From contig OX344758.2 of the NCBI GenBank assembly GCA_947034885.2, positions 17,139,067-17,203,066 of the forward strand: DNA of 64,000 nt. Reading direction: 5' to 3'. A program made the position numbers and the translations under genes. Every line of letters starts with the position of its first letter. Within the stretch, counting starts at the first letter, position 1. Source of the stretch: Thuidium tamariscinum (lineage: Eukaryota > Streptophyta > Bryopsida > Hypnales > Thuidiaceae). The notes beneath the pieces were generated by a model that saw only the letters and a list, made by a program, of their open reading frames with translations, had not been told where the DNA came from and did not search any database. Below are positions 25,630 to 36,468 of this stretch, one piece after another.

Positions 25630-27300
25630 GCCCTTTCAACTTCAAAATTTGATAACTAATTCAAAAAATATCAGAAAAATATGAAACGACTTGGGTTAGA
25701 TGTCAATTCTACTTGTTTTTCAAGGAAAATTTACTGAAAAATATTTCTAGAGGTTTTACCTCCCTGAAATTCTGTTTCAGCCCTTAGATGGTCCGGGGCA
25801 CAGCTTGCACATGATGGAGTTCAATCTTTTGTTGAACGTACAGTCCTTGCAAACAATTAGCTCAGAGTGTTGGGCACAGAAGTTGCACAGTCATGGAGTT
25901 CTTGTGGAAGGTGGATACCATGACTTTTTTATTTTGGCTTTCTACTGCCAGATTGCACCAAAAAAAAAATTTGGCTAGAAAATGACAAAATGTCATTAAG
26001 TTTTTTGCCAAAAAACCTTGTATTAATAAAAAAAATTGAATGAAATCATCAAATTGTGGACGAAAATAGAAGTACATTCATGTGATATGAGTTAGTGTGA
26101 TATTTTCTATCCAATATGTGGATGAATGTTAAAATAAGGAGCACCACTATTAACAACATTTTATATTTCCACTTTGGCACTTCATGAAAAATGGAAAAAA
26201 AGAAGAAGCTGTGGTGGATATTGTACTATACACTCAAAATAGAACCCTACCTAAAACCACCATCAAATCACTCTTTGAACATCTCCAAAATCAATATGTT
26301 AATACTACATATTGAAAAATCAATTTTAGGACATCTACCAAAAAATATATTTTGACCTTTCATAACTTTGATTTGCATTGTAGTATCCCAATGCTATTTA
26401 AGTTCTTTGGCCTACTTTCACTCACCAACAAGAAAAGATGAAAATCTGACCAATTTGATAATGATCAATAAGCACAATAACAAAAAATGGGATTTTTGAG
26501 GTACACAATATAGTAAATTAACACTTAGAAGTCTTAGATAAGTAAGATCAAATTGGACTGAAGACTAAAGATAATGTCTCTCAAGTTGGTAGAGGCTCAT
26601 CTCCCAAAGGCATTGGATGTTACCCATATCTTTGTTTACTTCCAACTAGATGTACAATTTTGTTAAAGTAGACTAGTAGAGGGATTTTGGCATCAAAAAA
26701 TGTGACATGCATCTTCTCAAAGGTCTAATTTCAGGTCACAAAACTAGCAACAGGTTGGATTTCTGTCTCAGGCTTTTGTGTTCTGAAACATGCCACTTGA
26801 AGTATTGAAAAACATGAATTTAATGCAACTGAATTTCTTACATGAGGCCTACTCACTCATGCACAAGTTCTCAATAGTGATCTTATCAAGGTGCAAGGGC
26901 CGCAGTCCAAATTAAGAATGTTATGATTTTGAACTGCACTTTGTGAAATAAACGAGCAATGATTTTGAACTTTGCTCTTATTTTGTCTTTAGTTGTTGGA
27001 ACACAGAGTTCCAACTTCAACAACATTCTAGAACAGAGTCAACAGACAGTGAGTAAGACTTTCCCTTAACCCAAATCCAAATAGCAAAGTGAATCATTTT
27101 AACTTGTAGCTGCAACATCATCTGAAAGTCATCACCTGTAATCTAATTCATACAGCGGCTCAGTTCAAAATTACTCGGACTCATTCAGAGGAGTTTCAAG
27201 AGTTCATCATAGAATTAGTTGCTTTGTATCATTTTTCCAAACGTCGAGTGCAACAATTTCATCATAACGGATCTCACAGGCCTCCTAATTTGAACAACGT
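25630..27300. other. Gene-free spacer upstream of lectin kinase 2
   Basis: AT-rich, becoming balanced in composition after about 26700. Short frames only, none recognisable. From about 27300 onward the sequence belongs to the GC-richer island of the second kinase locus. Confidence 0.5.
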
Positions 27301-27761
27301 AATGGAAATTAAGTTACAACGTACTTGTGCAGACTTCACATGTTTTCTGACTTCACAGCACTGGTGGTATTCTGGAGAGACAGAATCTGACAGGATCACA
27401 CCTGCCGGAGAGTGTGAAATTTGGTGGTAATTCTGAGGGAACGGGTCTGACAGACTCCAACCTGTACGAGAGTAGGAAATTTCGCCGAAATACAAATGCT
27501 GTCCGCAACCGTACTACCGACGTCTGGGTCACACGCTGTTTCTGGAACCGGGCCTGTTGGGTCGGAAAAACAGATCAAGCTCTGGCAGATCCAGTCTGAT
27601 ATATGGTGGTGGTGGGTGATGCTGCATGCTGTCACGAGGTAGCAACTTCAAAGACGCTCACTGTAGCTTCGATTTAATTCATGGAAGTAGCCCAATGGGC
27701 GTAGCTGCGCGAGCTTTCGTTCTCGATCGATCTGGTCCCACGTTGTCGATTCAAGCCTGCT

Positions 27762-27935
27762 TTGGCTGGAAGAAAAAGGTTCCCGAAGCATTCGGCTTCG
27801 GAGGTTTCGAATTATAGAGCGAAAGATAGCGTCTCGTTTGGTTTCGAAGAAGGGGAATCGCAGGGTACTTACAATAGTTTCGTTTTCTCTATCGCTGCTG
27901 GTATCGGGGAATGGTGTTTGGAGCGCTGCTATTGA
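27762..27935 (+). promoter_or_regulatory. Conserved 5' leader of lectin kinase 2 with a small uORF
   Basis: Aligns with 8393-8537 before copy 1. An upstream ATG at 27911 opens a 13-codon frame that ends at 27952, past the first in-frame ATG of the kinase (27936) but before the next good one (27978). If the leader is transcribed, this uORF would favour starting at 27978 or dampen translation. Confidence 0.55.
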
Positions 27936-30842
27936 ATGATTTTGTCCAGTGACGTTGGGATTTCTATGTTCTTCGTCATGATCTGGATATGCGATACCGC
28001 GACGGTGATACTCTTCACGTTGCTGATTTCTCAAGTCGCAGGGCAAAACACCAACTTCACCTTCAACTCCACCTCAGGAATCAACGATTCTCAAGGAGAA
28101 CCAATGTTCCTTGTGTCTGGAGACGCCATGACGGATGCGCAAGGGAAGTTCTTAGCCCTAAACACCAAAATTGCGCACCAAGCGAGCGCACCCGTCGCCG
28201 GGAATTGTGGACGCGTTGTATATAAAGACAAGGTGCGACTTCTGGACCGAACCAACGGCACTGTTGTCGCTTCCTTCCGCACTTCCTTCACGTTTTCCTT
28301 CGCCTCCTTCGACCAGGACCCAGACTCATGCGAGAGCGGGATGCTGTTCATGTTCTCCCAAAACTCGACTGTCAGCGACTCAGAGAACAAGATTGCTGGT
28401 GGCTCCTTGTGCGAATTGAATTGGAACCAGGGCGATCTTCGCTTATTCGCAATTGAAATCGATTCCCACAACGACCCTCTCATGTCGGACGTGAGTGACA
28501 GTCACCTTAGCCTGGACGTGGGCACCAAAACGTTGAGCACACACGACCTTTGCTTCCCCGCGAATACCAATCAGACATGTGCGTTTTTCTGTAAGGATCC
28601 CAATGCGATGTACACAACTTGGATTGATTATAACAGTGCAAATCAGACGCTGCAAGTCTGGTTCCGCAACGGTTCTGGTGTAGCGAAGCCTAGTGTTCCC
28701 GTCATAACTTACCCCAACTTACGTCTTGACAGCATGTTGGACGAGGAGATGTACGTGGGTTTCATCGGCAGCACAGGCGGCGGAAGAGAAGTTCACTCGA
28801 TCTGGGCCTGGGAATTTGAAACCACTGGAATTTCGCCTGTACAACCGTCGAAGCCTGGTTCCAAAATTTCACTTGGATTGATCGGCGGAATTTCGGCAGG
28901 AGCACTAGCAGGACTTCTAGTTGTAGTAATCCTTGTGTATTTCGGTCCGATCCACTGCAGGATGGGGAAAGCACAGGCTTTCTCTGAGCTGCCGTTGCAT
29001 TCCTTTCCCGACGAGTCGCGGTCGTACACTTTCAAGGAGCTCAGTGAGATGACGAAGGGTTTTAGTGCGAGTGAGAAGCTTTCCAGTGGGGGTTATGGGG
29101 TCGTGTACAAAGGGACGTTGCCATCAGGGGAGTTGGTGGCTGTGAAGCGTATTAGGGATGATGAGGAGCAAGCGGGCGAAGGGAGTTTTCTTGCGGAAGT
29201 GAGGACCTTGAGGCAGACGAGGCACCGTTACTTGTTGCAATTGCGGGGGTGGAGCTACAGTGCGGATGGGATGTTTCTGGTGTACGATTTCATGTGCAAT
29301 GGGAGTCTTAATAAGTGGCTGCATCCAAATGGGGAGCTCAACTGGAATGTGCGACGAGCCATTCTCGCAGGTATATCTAGTTCCAAACACTGCCCCCAAC
29401 TAGCTTCTCTTTGTCATAAATCTCAAAACGCTGAGCTTGAATCGCCTTCCTCCCGGCCTTCTACTCCTTCAAATCTTGAATCTAAACAAGTCTTCTCTGA
29501 TTATTTAAAAGTAAATTTCGTTAAAGTGACTCACAATGCACCCATTGAAGAAGCCAACCAAGAATACGCGTGCAGCTCGTGTAACTCAACTGCTACTCTC
29601 TTTCCAAAATCAAAGCATCTCGAGACCAACCCAGACTCCAGTGAAACTTCACCTTCTCGATAACACGTCTTGCATTCACACATTTTCATGTTTTACTTTC
29701 TTGTGTTAGCCTCATATACTTTATGTTTGCAGCACTTTCACAGCGTTTTGCAGTAGACCATGAGGTTAACGCTAAGCTAGTACAGAACAGCTGCTTAAGC
29801 ATTGCTGTAACTTTGCAGGGGTTCATAACTTTCATTCTCTTACAACGCGGAATCCGTTTCACTTAATTAACCCAGCCACGGTCTGCACGCATGCAGCCAG
29901 GGTCGAAACCCATGTTAAGTAGAAACGTTGGATGCCTGTCAACTCTAATTTGGAATCACATCTGAGAGTTATCAGCTACAAAAAATTACTGAAGGGCTCG
30001 AATTAATTCTGGTACAGTCATTCTCTAAAACCTTGCGTTTCCACATGCATGACCCTGCCATCAATGGTTTGTACGTATGCATCCGCGCAGGCGTCGCATC
30101 TGGACTGGAGTATTTGCACGAAGACGGCATGAAATGTGTTCTCCACCGCGACATCAAATCAAGCAACGTCCTTCTCGACGCCGATTTCAACCCTTACCTC
30201 GGCGACTTCGGCTTGGCTCGCTTGGTTGACCACCGCCGCACGGAGAAGACGACCATGGTGGCCGGCACCTTGGGCTACATGGCTCCAGAGATGCTGCGCA
30301 CGTACAGAGCCACAAAAGAAACCGACGTGTATGCGTTCGGCGTGTTAGCCCTGGAAGTCGTCACGAGCAGAAAACCCATGCGGGTGGAGGACGAAGCAGG
30401 GTTGGAGATTTTGGTGGACAGCGTGTGGCGAGCGCATGAAACTGGAAGCTTAGAATCCGTGGTGGATCCACGACTGAGGGATCCACGTAACAACCAGGCG
30501 GACAACCAGGCGGGGGACCAGGGGATCCATGACCAGGAAGAGCTTGAGCTTGAGGATCCAGGGATGTTGCCTGAAGTCGTGTTGCAAGTGGGGTTGTTGT
30601 GTTGTTTGCCGGATCCCAGCCATCGCCCGTCGATGCGTTTGGTGAATCAGTGGTTTCAATCTGCCTCCGAGCGAAGGGATTTGGCTTTGCCGGAGTTGCC
30701 TGAAATTCAACCGCCGTATGCAAGGTCTTCTATGCCTCAGTTTCTGGGGAATTCGGAGGCGTCGACGTCTTCGGGTTATGTCTCGTCGTCTCTCTCATCA
30801 AACCTTTCGGGAAGTGCCAAGGGTATTCAGAGCGGGCGCTAG
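27936..30842 (+). CDS. L-type lectin receptor-like Ser/Thr kinase, copy 2
   Basis: Exons 27936-29370 and 30091-30842 (donor CTCGCAG/GTATAT, acceptor CGCGCAG/GC, phase 1) give about 728 residues. The protein has the same plan as the gene at 8733: signal peptide, lectin domain (about 37-295) with [19 protein letters not shown] and the Cys-rich insert, membrane helix (about 311-336), then a kinase with [18 protein letters not shown] (Lys about 404), HRDIKSSN (Asp about 499), DFG (about 517) and GYMAPE. All catalytic residues are intact. The ATP loop again has Ser where the first Gly is usual. It is shorter than copy 1 mainly in the acidic stretch after NQAGDQG and at the C-terminus, which ends SAKGIQSGR. 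It lies about 19 kb from copy 1 on the same strand, a tandem duplicate. The start may instead be 27978. Confidence 0.9.
29371..30090 (+). other. Intron of lectin kinase 2, open at its 5' part
   Basis: The 720-bp intron keeps the reading frame of exon 1 open for about 97 further codons, to a stop at 29661-29663. The matching intron of copy 1 closes the frame after about 16 codons. Retention would give a receptor with the lectin, the membrane helix and only the kinase N-lobe. Confidence 0.7.
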
Positions 30843-31199
30843 GACTATGGCAACAGGAACTAAGCAGTACTTGGAACTTACACATTGTCAATTATTTGGA
30901 TTGCAATGGTTCTGTGGGAGTTATGTGCATTGTTTGAAACTCCAAGTTAGGACTATTGTAAACCATTGGGAAAGTGTTGTAAACTTGTTACAAACCTTAA
31001 GAGGAAGGGCCGAGGGTGGGACTAGTCTTGGTGCTAGCAGTACAACAGTAGGATTTACTGAAGTTAGTAGTGGTCGCAACGCATCATCAATTATTTTGGA
31101 ATAGTTTTGGGTGGATTTTGTACATTGCCTTAAATTCATGGGTTTTGGAGAGTCATAGTAGAAAGAATTTGCAAACTTCATTGGAGAAAATTTGGACTC

Positions 31200-33430
31200 T
31201 CTAGAGAGTTGCCTAACTTTGACAAGCTGGTCTATATAAAGATTTCTATATAAGTCCGATTTTTGTATAAGTGCTCGATTCTTGATAGAAGATGCGGTTC
31301 AGCTTGTGCGCATATCTTCACTGCCACGTAGAATATGTTAGTTTTTTTATAGCTTCTATTCAATGAAACTGAAGAGCTCGTATTTCAAAGCTTTGACCTT
31401 TGGTTGCATTGTTGAGCACATGACACTTGTACATCATAGCTATAGGGAATTTTTTTTGCCTCATGCTAAATAAATGTAATGAGGGGTCCTTTCTGCCACT
31501 TCTTAGCAGCCCTCTAGAGAGTCCAGATTTTCTTTAATAGTTGCGAAAGTCAAGTTGTATGCCAATTTTTTTTTAAATTGGCAATTTGGTATGATTATGA
31601 TGCTAAAAATTGAGGCTATCATGACATCATGTCAATAAAGGTCAAGGATAGGTGAGGATTCATTTCTCAAAGTATATGTGATGAAATGTGCCAAAGCAAG
31701 CATTGGAATATCACCAATTTAACAAAATTATTGTTCTTGGTTAATGGTTATAGTCAATTATACATAGCTATAGATGCTTAAACTATTGCAAAAATTATAT
31801 TGCAATAGTTGAAAATACATTGTATAATGACATTGTACTAAACCATCAATTGTGAAATTGTTAATAGGTTTTGGGTGGCCATGACAAAACCATTGCAAAA
31901 TCTATTGTAAATAATTTCAACATTGAATAGCTCTTTTCTTATAAATTTTGTTGCAGCTTCTTAAATTGAATATATATATGCAAATGCATTGAGGTATTGC
32001 AATCAAAAGAAGACAAGTGAGGATGGAGGTTCATTAAGAAATTCAAAATATCCACCAATGGATTCATTTGCTTCAAATTTTTTGTAGTGCTTTAATATTC
32101 AATGATAATTGGATATGATATTCAAGAAATGGAATATTGGAAACAAATTGCACAAGGGTCAAGATCCAATGACAAATACAAAATGCCCATCTATGGGATT
32201 GTTGAAAATGATATATTTTATATCTATTGAATTAGATGGCCAAATATTCAAATAGGATTGTTGAAAATGATATATTTTATATCTATTGAATTAGATGGCC
32301 AAATATTCAAATAGTGTATATGAGAAATGAAAATTTTAATCAAGAGACCAAATAGTTGTCCCATTTTCATACTTGATTTTTCTTGTGCTTTAAGCATGCT
32401 TGTTCAATTGGGAACAAAATCTTTTACATTAAGGGTAAAGATACATATGTGAAGGTATTTGAAGACTATATTCATAATAATCTAAATGGATGAATGGTGG
32501 ATAATTAGTAAAAGTATAGTTTTCAAAAATCTTGGAAATGATTCAAAAAAATATCTACATGATCAATTGGATTTTTTTTCCGTAAGGTCATGGCTTTGGT
32601 GTATTGCATATTAACCATGTTTTATCTAGTTGTGATCTATGAATTTTTTACCTCAATATTAGATGTTTTATTTAGTAGTAAACTTAGTGATCTATAAAGT
32701 TTTATTTCAATATTAGATTGAATATCATATTTTCAATGCATTGAAGATGAATTACTAGTAGAAAAACAATATAGATAGACTATGAGAAGGGTCACAAGAA
32801 TCATTCAATGAATTGAGGATTTGTTTGTGATTCTTCTTATTGAATGCTTGCAAGAAACACCAATCTAGCTCATTGTCCATCACAATTGGAGTAATGTTGT
32901 TATTTTCTGTTAGAATTTTTGAATTTAAAGTCCTCAAAATTTGAATTGATTAGTGGACCTTTCTCACTTGATGGCTCTCACATCTCTTGTTTTCATAAAT
33001 TTAAAAAGATTATTTTATATATAAAACTCATTTTTTAAATTTGTCACAATATGAGGTTTAGGGCTTTTTACTATGTTAGGAGTCTCCAAATTTAATGATC
33101 TAAGATAGAAATTTTTATGGTATATTTGCATAGTAGGAAAGCATATTCCCATAAAAGAAAATCTAAGAACACAATTTATTTTATTCACACTTTAATTATA
33201 TCTTTGAGTGCAAACAATATTCCCATTGAGAGCAATTTGTAAACATTGATAATGGTTCTAAGATTATTCTTTTAGTGAGATCTCATCACCATCAACTTTT
33301 CCTAAATAAAAAATTTTTAGTTTTTGAAAAAATTATTTTTCCTATTTCTTACAAATTAAAATGTTAGTTTATCCATTTTGACGAGATTTTGCACTATTCT
33401 AGTTCTCCATCTTAGAGAATTTTCCTAAAT
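31200..33430. other. Gene-free AT-rich block after lectin kinase 2
   Basis: No coding sequence seen. Parts (31540-31735 and 32340-32600) align with the DNA downstream of copy 1, marking the extent of the old duplication. The rest is unremarkable AT-rich DNA apart from the exact duplication at 32197. Confidence 0.5.
32197..32314. repeat. Exact 59-bp tandem duplication
   Basis: Two identical 59-bp units, starting GATTGTTGAAAATG at 32197 and 32256. The absence of any difference in AT-rich non-coding DNA points to a recent event or an assembly artefact. Confidence 0.95.
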
Positions 33431-33431
33431 T

Positions 33432-33701
33432 CACTATAAGAAACCTCCGTTTTTGGTGATGGGCCCTAATTTATTATGACAGATTTTAGGTGATGTCATT
33501 GTTGACAACCCAAAATTTTTGTATCAACAAAATTGTCCAATGTAACATCAATGTTAATATAAAAACATTGAATTGTCAACATTGATGTTACCTTGGACAT
33601 TTTTGTTGACACAAATTTTTTGGATTGTTAACATTGACATCACCTAAAATTCATCATAAAAAATTAGGGCTCGTCACCTAAAACACGGTTTTCTTATAGT
33701 G
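33432..33701. mobile_element. CACTA-like palindromic MITE
   Basis: Ends are CACTATAAGAAACC and CACTATAAGAAAACC (inverse), flanked by a 3-bp ATT duplication (33429-33431 and 33702-33704). CACTA ends with a 3-bp duplication are the hallmark of the CMC/EnSpm superfamily. The two halves of the 270-bp element are inverse over about 130 bp each, so it would fold into one hairpin. Non-autonomous. Confidence 0.9.
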
Positions 33702-33996
33702 ATTTTTTTTTGTAGGGTACTTTCTTCTTTAAGCTATAGATATTGGACATATTTTTCATGTTTCTTAAAATCTAATAATAAAATCCCTTTAAAATTTAAA
33801 AAAATCCAAAATACTATAGAAAATGCACAGTATTTTTTCCAATGATTGAACCTCTTCAATTTAGACAATCAATGCAAACCATGTTCAATATTTTCAAATA
33901 GTGGAGGTGCATGAAATTATAGCATGATATTTGAATATCATAATCTCAAAGCATTGGCACTAGAGTTGAGTGAAGTTCAAGAAGAGATTTTGAATT

Positions 33997-35103
33997 GGGT
34001 GGTTGTAAAAAACACTTGCCAATTTTATTGTGTTTCAATTTTGAAATGCTATAACTTTTGAACTATGAATTAAATGTCAAAACCAAAAAAAATCATTTTT
34101 AAATATCTTGATCTTAGTTGTATCTCTTTATTTTTTTTAAATTAAGGGATACAACTATTTTTTTATTTTTTTAATAATATTTTTATATTTAAAGTCAATT
34201 TTGTTAATTTATCACACTTTGACATTTAGGGTTTTTCATACTATTGAGTGGTTTAAATTTATGGTTTTGAAGTGAAATTTTTGTGGTATATTTTCCTAGT
34301 AGGTATACATTTTTCTACCAAAGAAATTCTAAAAATGGATTATTTTATACCTTTGACATTAATTTTGTACAAATAGGCGTCCTTTGTGCATGGACTTCCT
34401 AACATTAGAGATGGTTTTGACCTTGTTTTTTGATCAAATTTCATCACTAAGAAGTCTTCCCAAATGGCAAATTTTTAGTTCAAATGTTGAAAATTGATTT
34501 TTTCTATTTTTCTACAAATAAAAACATTGAAGTATGTATTTTCTTAGCTAAATTTTGATGTCCAAGAATATAACCAAGAAAATACATACTTTGACTTTTT
34601 TATTTGTTGAAAAATAGAAAAATCAATTTTCAACAAAACTAAAAATTTGCCATCTGGGAAGATTTCTTGATGATGAGATTTGATCAAAAAATGAGGTCAA
34701 AACCATCTCTAATGTTAAGAAGTCCATGCACAAAGGAGGCCTATTTGTACAAATGTCAAGGGTATAAAATTATGCATTTTAAGAATTTCTTTGGTAGGAA
34801 AATGTGTACCTACTAGGAAAATATACCACAAAAATTTCACTTCAAAACCATAAATTTAAACTACTTAATAGTATGAAAAACCCTAGATGTCAAAAATATG
34901 ACAAATTAATAAAATTGACCTTTTAAAAATATAAAGATATTATTAAAAAATTATAAAAGAATAAGGATACAACTAAAATCAAGATATCTAAAAATGATTT
35001 TTTTTGGTTTTGGCATTTAATTCATACTTAGTTCAAAAGTTATAGCGTTCCAAAATTGAAATGCAACAAAACAAGGAGGTGTTTCTTGCAATTTGCAATC
35101 ACC
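33997..35103. mobile_element. 1.1-kb foldback of the GATTGCAAGAAACAC family
   Basis: Arms 33997-34547 and 34575-35103 are inverse copies separated by only about 27 bp. The outer ends (GGGTGGTTGTAAAAAACACT and, inverted, GGTGATTGCAAATTGCAAGA) carry the terminal word of the 0.73-kb elements at 4403, 5206 and 14063, in diverged form on the left. It looks like two element halves joined head to head, with no reading frame. Confidence 0.82.
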
Positions 35104-35697
35104 TAAGCCTATAATCTCAACACTTGTAGGAAAGTGTTGCTACTATGATAAGTTTAGATTGACAAAGATGAGTCAAGTTTAAGACTCATGACATTGACTA
35201 ACTGACGTAGAGGTCAAACATTAGAAACTTGAATGAGTATATGGTAAATTTTGTTAAAATGGTGGTATTCCATATGCCATTTTCACACTACACAATCTGA
35301 ATTGAAAGCCGACATCTAGGACCAATATAGATTTCAGCATGGTTGTCATAACGGGCGAGTTAGGGTCACCGGACGGACGGACGGTCCGGACGGACCGGAC
35401 AGCTTTATTTTAGTAAGTAGTGGAATTTTTTAGGGTTGACACATCACCTTATAACGCGAAATCCAGAGCGCGGATGTCTCCGTCAAGGCGCGTACGCGTA
35501 CAAGTAGGGCGCAGACTTCACCGTGTCACCGTCAAGGCGCGGACGCATACAGGTAGGGCGCGGACTTCACCGTGTCACCGTCAAGGCGCAGACGCATACA
35601 AGTAGGGCGTAGACTCCACAGTCAACGTCAGGGCGCGGACGTGAGACAGGGCGGGGACGCGAAAAATGACAGGGCGCGGACGTCAACTTTTTTCTGC

Positions 35698-35816
35698 TTT
35701 TGCAATTAGAGTTTTGAGAATTTGGAGGCATGCAATATACCATTGAAAAGGTATTCAAAATACCTTTCCAATGGTATATTACATGCTTCTAAACTCTCAA
35801 AACTCCAATCGCAAAT
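35698..35816. repeat. Hairpin unit 1
   Basis: Inverted arms of about 58 bp around the centre AAAGGTATTCAAAATACCTT. Core word ATATACCATTG on both sides. The arms differ from one another at several places. Confidence 0.9.
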
Positions 35817-35922
35817 TGGAAAACAAATCTACTGCCAAAATCCACAACGCAGTACATCCGAGGCAGGGCGCGGACGTCAGGGTGCGAAAAATGACAGGGC
35901 GCGGATGTCAACTTCTTTCTAC

Positions 35923-36041
35923 TTTTGCAATTGAAGTTTTGAGAATTCGGAGGCATGCAATATACCATTGGAAAGGTACTCAAACTACCTTTCCAATGGT
36001 ATATTACACGCCTCTAAACTCTCAAAACTCCAATCGCAAAT
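35923..36041. repeat. Hairpin unit 2
   Basis: Same palindrome as unit 1, 225 bp further on. Centre AAAGGTACTCAAACTACCTT. Followed by the same AAATTGGAAAA.AAATCTACTG tail as unit 1. Confidence 0.9.
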
Positions 36042-36212
36042 TGGAAAATAAATCTACTGCCAAAATCCACTATGTAGAGAGTCCACGAGCAGGTGTAGAC
36101 GCAAGGTCGGGCGAGGACGTCAGGGCGGGGACGTAAGCCTAGGCGGGGACGCTAGGGCGGGGACGCAATGACAGGCGTGGACGCTAAGGCGCGGACGTGA
36201 ACTTCTTTCTAC

Positions 36213-36331
36213 TTTTGCGATTGGAGTTTTGAGAATCTGGGAGCGTGTAATATACCATTGGAAAGGTATTTTGAATACCTTTCCAATGGTATATTACACG
36301 CCCCCAGATTCTCAAAACTCCAATCACAAAT
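36213..36331. repeat. Hairpin unit 3
   Basis: Same palindrome, 290 bp after unit 2. Its two arms are almost identical to one another (both carry the private variant AGAATCTGGG.GCGTGTAAT), more so than either is to the other units. Confidence 0.9.
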
Positions 36332-36468
36332 TGAAAAACAAATCTGCTGCCAACATCCACAACGCAGTAAATCTAACGCAGGGTGCGGACGCGAGGCAGG
36401 GCACGGACGTCAGGGCGCGGATGCCAAACAGGGCGAGGACGTCAGGGCGTGGACGCGAGGGTGCTGGC

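Larger units (their letters stand above)
35464..36465 (+). repeat. CpG-rich GGGCGCGGAC array with hairpin units
   Basis: Dozens of irregularly spaced copies of GGGCGCGGACGTCA and variants (GGGCGGGGACG, GGGCGTGGACG) alternate with three copies of a 119-bp palindrome. The local composition is GC-rich inside an AT-rich region, and the many CpG sites should be heavily methylated in a plant. Apparent frames across it simply translate the repeat. Confidence 0.85.

Noticed and set aside
35464-36465. Regularly alternating repeats and spacers, considered as a CRISPR-like array
   Set aside because: Unit spacing is irregular, the spacers themselves are repeated, and the genome is that of a plant with spliced genes.
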